This document shows, piece by piece, positions 6,390-9,005 of a DNA stretch of 9,005 nucleotides. Numbering within the stretch: position 1 is the stretch's first letter; every line of letters begins with the position of its first letter. The translations under genes were made by a program, and so were the position numbers. Source of the DNA: an uncultured Bacteroidota bacterium (GTDB lineage Bacteria > Bacteroidota > Bacteroidia > Chitinophagales > Chitinophagaceae); the NCBI GenBank assembly GCA_903851455.1, contig CAINOM010000666.1:1-9005 (forward strand), in the 5' to 3' direction. The notes under the pieces were generated by a model. It was not told where the DNA came from and did no database searches. It saw nothing but the letters and a program-made list of their open reading frames with translations.

Positions 6390-7271
6390 TCACAAGTACT
6401 GCGCCAGGCTTTCTACCTCACTCAGGCACCGCACATTCTTAGCCTTCACTTCATTGTCGGCCAGCAGCTCTTTACTACCGGCCACCAGCAGCAGCGATTG
6501 TTCGTCTATTTTCGAAAGCAGTTTTATCTGCTTTGCTATTTCGCCCTTTGGCCGGTTGTTTATGTAGAATACCAGCAGATGTGTCGGCCTTACAGACGCT
6601 ACCACTTTCCCTATGTTTTCTATCGGCACGCTCTGGCCCAGGTATATCGTCTGGTGCCCCTTCGAGCGGATAATATAGTCCGCGAAAAGTAACCCCAACT
6701 CATGCCATTCATCCGGAGGCAAAAACAGCAGGAACTTTTTTGTGCTGTCAGCAGCGGGCACCAGCCCGTCTATGGCGGCCATCAGCTTTCTCTTGATAAT
6801 GTTCGAAGCAAAGTGTTCCTGTATCGGTGCGGTCTTATTTACGTTCCACAATATGCCTACCTTGTATAGGAAAGGATAGAAGACATTGATCATCGCATTG
6901 TGCAGTCCAAACCTCGTTGTGGCCGCAGAAAATATCTTTTCAAACGCGTGCTCATTGAAGTCAAGCATAGCCCGTATCAGTTCATTGATGTACGTTATAC
7001 TTGTATTGTCAACTGCTCCTTTACGCTCCTTGTTCTGCACTTCCGTGTTAAGGGCGTCTTCGCTCAGCGTTGCGATCTTCGATATCTTATACCCCTGTGC
7101 CAGGAGCGTATTTACATTCAGTAGTTTCCGTACCTGGCTTTCACTGTAGCACCTCCGGTTAGTTGCTGTCCGGTCAGGCTCTATAAGCCCGTACCTTTTT
7201 TCCCAGATGCGTATAGTATGCGCCTTAATGCCGGTCATACGTTCCAACTGCTTGATCTGATAAGTTTCCAT
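6390..7271 (-). CDS. carH: MerR-family regulator with cobalamin-binding domain (CarH/LitR-like photoreceptor)
   Basis: The 293-residue protein has a MerR DNA-binding domain at about 3-71 (YQIKQLERMTGIKAHTIRIW, then the wing TNRRCYSESQ). A helical cobalamin-cap domain follows at about 93-172 and a Rossmann B12-binding domain at about 178-293. The cap has the W142-x9-E152-H153 motif, which in CarH proteins shields adenosylcobalamin. The Rossmann domain has E188-W-H190-E-L-G193, the ExHxxG motif whose His is the lower cobalt ligand. Known CarH proteins repress carotenoid genes in the dark as AdoCbl tetramers and release DNA when light cleaves the Co-C bond. The residue after W142 is Asn, where Thermus CarH has the His that ligates cobalt after illumination. 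As second gene of the operon it would regulate itself. Light dependence is inferred from motifs and context; a B12-sensing regulator without light response is the alternative. Confidence 0.88.
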   Translation of the reverse strand: METYQIKQLERMTGIKAHTIRIWEKRYGLIEPDRTATNRRCYSESQVRKLLNVNTLLAQGYKISKIATLSEDALNTEVQNKERKGAVDNTSITYINELIRAMLDFNEHAFEKIFSAATTRFGLHNAMINVFYPFLYKVGILWNVNKTAPIQEHFASNIIKRKLMAAIDGLVPAADSTKKFLLFLPPDEWHELGLLFADYIIRSKGHQTIYLGQSVPIENIGKVVASVRPTHLLVFYINNRPKGEIAKQIKLLSKIDEQSLLLVAGSKELLADNEVKAKNVRCLSEVESLAQYL

Positions 7272-7283
7272 TCAATAAATTGT

Positions 7284-7985
7284 TTACAGGCTCAAATATT
7301 CGAGAAATTCGCTCTTTACACTTTCCGTCAAAAATTTACCACCGTAAAAAGAAGTAACGGTCGAGGCATCAACATCTTTAATGCCGCGCGATGATACACA
7401 CATATGCCTGGCATCGATCAATACGGCCACATCTTCCGTTTGAAGCACTTTCTGCAGCTCCTGTGCTATCTGCCCGGTGAGTCGTTCCTGCACCTGTGGC
7501 CTTTTCGCATAGTACTGAACGATCCGGTTCAGCTTAGACAGCCCGATCACTTTCCCCGAAGAAATGTAAGCGAGGTGCGCCTTGCCATATATAGGCACAA
7601 AATGATGCTCGCAGCAACTGAAAAATGCGATATCCTTTTCTACCAGCATCTGCTTGTAGTTGAATTCGTTTTCAAACAGGGTCATCCGCGGTTTGTTCGC
7701 GGGATTGAGGCCCGAGAATATCTCGTGCACATACATCCTTGCTACCCGCCGCGGAGTGCCGGTCAGGCTCTCGTTGGTCAGGTCCAGCCCCAGCGTCTTC
7801 ATTATTTCACGAAAATGATATTCGATCTTATCTGTCTTATCACTTTCACTCATCTCAAAAGCGTCTGGCCTCAGGGGCGTTTCCGGTCCGGTATATACAT
7901 GGTCATCGCCTGCATCATCTTCTGCCAGGTAACTTAGTGAACTACCATTCACAACAGCCTTCAACATCGTTTCTGTCTTTTTCAT
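7284..7985 (-). CDS. folE: GTP cyclohydrolase I (FolE type)
   Basis: The 233-residue product matches type I GTP cyclohydrolase from about residue 55 on: TPRRVARMY (77-85), the zinc and active-site block S123-C-C125-E-H127-H128-F-V-P131, GLSKLNRIVQYYAKRPQVQERLT (148-170) and ARHMCVSSRG with C196. The zinc ligands C125, H128 and C196 are all present, so it looks active. It converts GTP to 7,8-dihydroneopterin triphosphate, precursor of folate and other pterins, in the cytosol. The first ~50 residues are acidic and variable (EDDAGDDH), longer than in E. coli; M7 is a possible later start. It is the first gene of the operon, 12 bp before the regulator. The link to pigments may be supply of pterin or folate chromophore for light responses, as folE occurs in some LitR regulons, but this is inference. 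It may be a second folE copy. Confidence 0.93.
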   Translation of the reverse strand: MKKTETMLKAVVNGSSLSYLAEDDAGDDHVYTGPETPLRPDAFEMSESDKTDKIEYHFREIMKTLGLDLTNESLTGTPRRVARMYVHEIFSGLNPANKPRMTLFENEFNYKQMLVEKDIAFFSCCEHHFVPIYGKAHLAYISSGKVIGLSKLNRIVQYYAKRPQVQERLTGQIAQELQKVLQTEDVAVLIDARHMCVSSRGIKDVDASTVTSFYGGKFLTESVKSEFLEYLSL

Positions 7986-8038
7986 ATCAGTTCATTTACA
8001 CTCAACACCGCTATTTTGTCTTTACGGCTTTCTACGAT

Positions 8039-8050
8039 AAGTGATCACTT
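8039..8050. repeat. 12-bp palindrome in the folE leader
   Basis: AAGTGATCACTT is perfectly self-complementary. If transcription starts near 8075 as the -7 box predicts, it lies about 25-37 nt into the operon leader and 54 bp before the folE ATG. It could be an operator downstream of the start site, which would block elongation when bound, or a short RNA hairpin. It has no sequence in common with the upstream dyad. Confidence 0.4.
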
Positions 8051-8081
8051 TCGGCCATGGCGTTTTGTGCGTTTGCTGCAT

Positions 8082-8089
8082 CAAATGTA
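8082..8089 (-). promoter_or_regulatory. -7 box of the probable carotenoid operon promoter
   Basis: On the minus strand the sequence reads TACATTTG, an exact match to the Bacteroidota -7 consensus TAnnTTTG. Transcription would begin near 8075 and leave a leader of about 90 nt before folE. No TTTG or TTG is found at the usual 19-21 bp upstream, so the promoter lacks a clear -33 element, which is in keeping with a regulated promoter. No comparably good -7 box was seen inside the operon. Confidence 0.5.
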
Positions 8090-8097
8090 GGAATATT

Positions 8098-8131
8098 TTT
8101 GTTTAAATATTTTCATGAAATTATAAACAAA
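8098..8131. promoter_or_regulatory. 34-bp hyphenated dyad, candidate operator for the CarH-like regulator
   Basis: Perfect 8-bp arms TTTGTTTA (8098-8105) and TAAACAAA (8124-8131) are separated by 18 bp. A second, nearly concentric palindrome, TTTCATGAAA (8111-8120), lies between them, its centre offset by 1 bp. The dyad begins 8 bp upstream of the -7 box and covers about -23 to -56, where a repressor would exclude RNA polymerase. Assignment to the CarH-like protein is inferred from position and from autoregulation being common in that family; AT-rich composition makes some symmetry expected by chance. Confidence 0.45.
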
Positions 8132-8475
8132 CTATTTCCTTGCTGTTTAAAGACTAAAACTGGAACAGTTGTGCTTGAATCCTATTGATTAAGCGTATTT
8201 ATCACTTATTTCTATAGACACATTTGGTTTTAACTATAGGAAACCACCGGATAATGTTTAAGTAATGAACAATTTAACTAAACAAATCACGAACCGTAAA
8301 GACAAATAAAACTGCGCTTCACTAATGGTTAAACACATTAAATACGCAACCAGCACCTTCTAATCACGCATGGATCGAAAGGTATCGTTGTTGCAGAAAG
8401 GTTAAAGTGCCTGTTACTGTCAACCATAAACTCGCAACTGCACACCGGCTGACTGAAAAACTCCCCTCTATTCGT

Positions 8476-8483
8476 TATTTTTG
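8476..8483 (+). promoter_or_regulatory. -7 box for lptB
   Basis: TATTTTTG matches TAnnTTTG exactly. Transcription would start near 8488-8490, leaving only about 10 nt before the TTG start at 8499. No TTTG or TTG is found at -33, so this promoter call depends on the -7 box alone. Confidence 0.4.
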
Positions 8484-8498
8484 CCCAAAAGGCATAGT

Positions 8499-9005
8499 TT
8501 GAAGATAAACACACAAGGGCTTGTAAAACAGTATGGTAAGCGTACCGTTGTGAATGATGTGTCGTTCGAAGTGAACCAGGGCGAGATAGTGGGTCTTTTG
8601 GGTCCCAACGGCGCGGGCAAGACCACATCGTTTTACATGGTGGTGGGCCTTGTGAAACCCGACAAGGGCGATGTATTCCTTGAAGGCGAGAACATTACCA
8701 AACTGCCGATGTACAAGCGCGCCCAGATGGGTATAGGCTACCTGCCTCAGGAAGCGTCTATCTTCCGCAAACTGTCGGTTGAGGACAACATCTCCGCGGT
8801 GCTGGAAATGACTAAACTGACCAAAGCAGAGCAGCACCATAAACTGGAAGAACTGCTGGAAGAATTTCACCTGACACATGTACGCAAAAGCAATGGTGAT
8901 GTATTGAGTGGCGGAGAACGGCGGCGCACCGAAATAGCCCGTGCCCTGGCAGTGAACCCGAAATTCATACTCTTAGATGAGCCGTTTGCCGGCATTGACC
9001 CGATA
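8499..9005 (+). CDS. lptB: LPS export ABC transporter ATPase LptB, 5' part (cut by window end)
   Basis: The visible 169 residues are an ABC ATPase: Walker A G35-PNGAGK-T42, Q-loop Q84 in [10 protein letters not shown], signature LSGGE (136-140) and Walker B FILLDEP (156-162), then FAGIDPI, where the window ends. The [16 protein letters not shown] and [19 protein letters not shown] segments are characteristic of LptB, the cytosolic ATPase that with LptF and LptG extracts lipopolysaccharide from the inner membrane for transport to the cell surface. About 70 residues, including the switch histidine, lie beyond 9005. The start is TTG at 8499, giving [10 protein letters not shown] as expected for the family. 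The only upstream in-frame alternative is TTG at 8481, inside the -7 box, and no in-frame ATG precedes Walker A. It is divergent from the carotenoid operon and functionally unrelated to it. Confidence 0.9.
   Translation, partial: MKINTQGLVKQYGKRTVVNDVSFEVNQGEIVGLLGPNGAGKTTSFYMVVGLVKPDKGDVFLEGENITKLPMYKRAQMGIGYLPQEASIFRKLSVEDNISAVLEMTKLTKAEQHHKLEELLEEFHLTHVRKSNGDVLSGGERRRTEIARALAVNPKFILLDEPFAGIDPI

Larger units (their letters stand above)
7986..8498. other. 513-bp AT-rich intergenic region between folE and lptB
   Basis: This divergent intergenic region has no supported gene; the only plus-strand ATG reading frames are 11-12 codons long (from 8325 and 8370). It holds the probable operon promoter and dyad near 8082-8131, a 12-bp palindrome at 8039-8050, and the lptB -7 box at 8476-8483. 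The words TGTTTAA (8100, 8144, 8255) and TAAACAAA (8124, 8279) recur. No tRNA, riboswitch or CRISPR signal was recognised. It is markedly richer in A and T than the genes on either side. Confidence 0.6.

Noticed and set aside
7404..7937. A 177-codon plus-strand reading frame opposite folE
   Set aside because: It lies wholly inside folE, whose zinc ligands and signatures are intact on the minus strand; the product has no recognisable features.
8325..8404. Two small plus-strand ORFs (12 and 11 codons) that might be leader peptides
   Set aside because: They have no clear ribosome binding site, no stretch of one repeated codon type and no attenuator hairpin; such short frames are expected by chance.
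8475..8879. A 134-codon minus-strand reading frame opposite the start of lptB
   Set aside because: The plus strand encodes a clear ABC ATPase with all motifs; the antisense product shows no family pattern and is a shadow.
1..9005. Insertion sequences, integrases, phage genes, tRNA or rRNA genes
   Set aside because: No transposase or integrase motifs, terminal inverted repeats, cloverleaf or rRNA segments were recognised on either strand.

Overview
The window looks like a chromosomal segment from a member of the Bacteroidota, most likely a Chitinophagaceae-type relative. Four observations support this. A secreted repeat protein ends in a type IX secretion (T9SS) sorting domain. There is a FISUMP-domain protein. 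Promoter -7 boxes match the Bacteroidota form TAnnTTTG. The lipopolysaccharide transporter ATPase LptB and the fused-type lycopene cyclase also resemble those of that phylum. Family and phylum calls rest on recognised motifs; no database search was run.

Layout. Positions 1-152 hold only a short palindrome downstream of the first gene. A secreted six-repeat NHL beta-propeller protein with a T9SS tail lies at 153-1544 (minus). It is divergent from a secreted FISUMP-domain protein at 1706-2368 (plus), which has a good promoter at 1641-1674. The FISUMP gene converges, with a 3-bp gap, on a seven-gene minus-strand operon at 2372-7985. In transcription order the operon is folE (GTP cyclohydrolase I), a MerR-family regulator with a cobalamin-binding domain (CarH/LitR type), crtI (phytoene desaturase), crtB (phytoene synthase), an SRPBCC-fold lipid-binding protein, crtZ (beta-carotene hydroxylase) and a CrtYcd-type lycopene cyclase. 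Junctions are 12, 10, -4, -4, 1 and -8 bp, so the cluster is almost certainly one transcript. A 513-bp AT-rich intergenic region follows (7986-8498). It carries the operon's probable promoter and a hyphenated dyad just upstream of it. The window ends in the 5' part of lptB on the plus strand, cut at 9005.

How the genes work together. The Crt enzymes would turn geranylgeranyl diphosphate into phytoene, lycopene, beta-carotene and then zeaxanthin. GGPP synthase is not in the window. The regulator keeps both signature motifs of adenosylcobalamin photoreceptors (W-x9-EH and E-x-H-x-x-G). The simplest model is dark repression at the dyad and light-triggered release, inducing the pigment genes, folE and the regulator itself.

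The most interesting points are: Asn in place of the His that is the light-state cobalt ligand in the best-studied CarH; the dyad beside the -7 box; the SRPBCC protein inside the operon, a candidate carotenoid carrier or accessory factor; folE as first gene of a pigment operon; and non-ATG starts for crtI and lptB.
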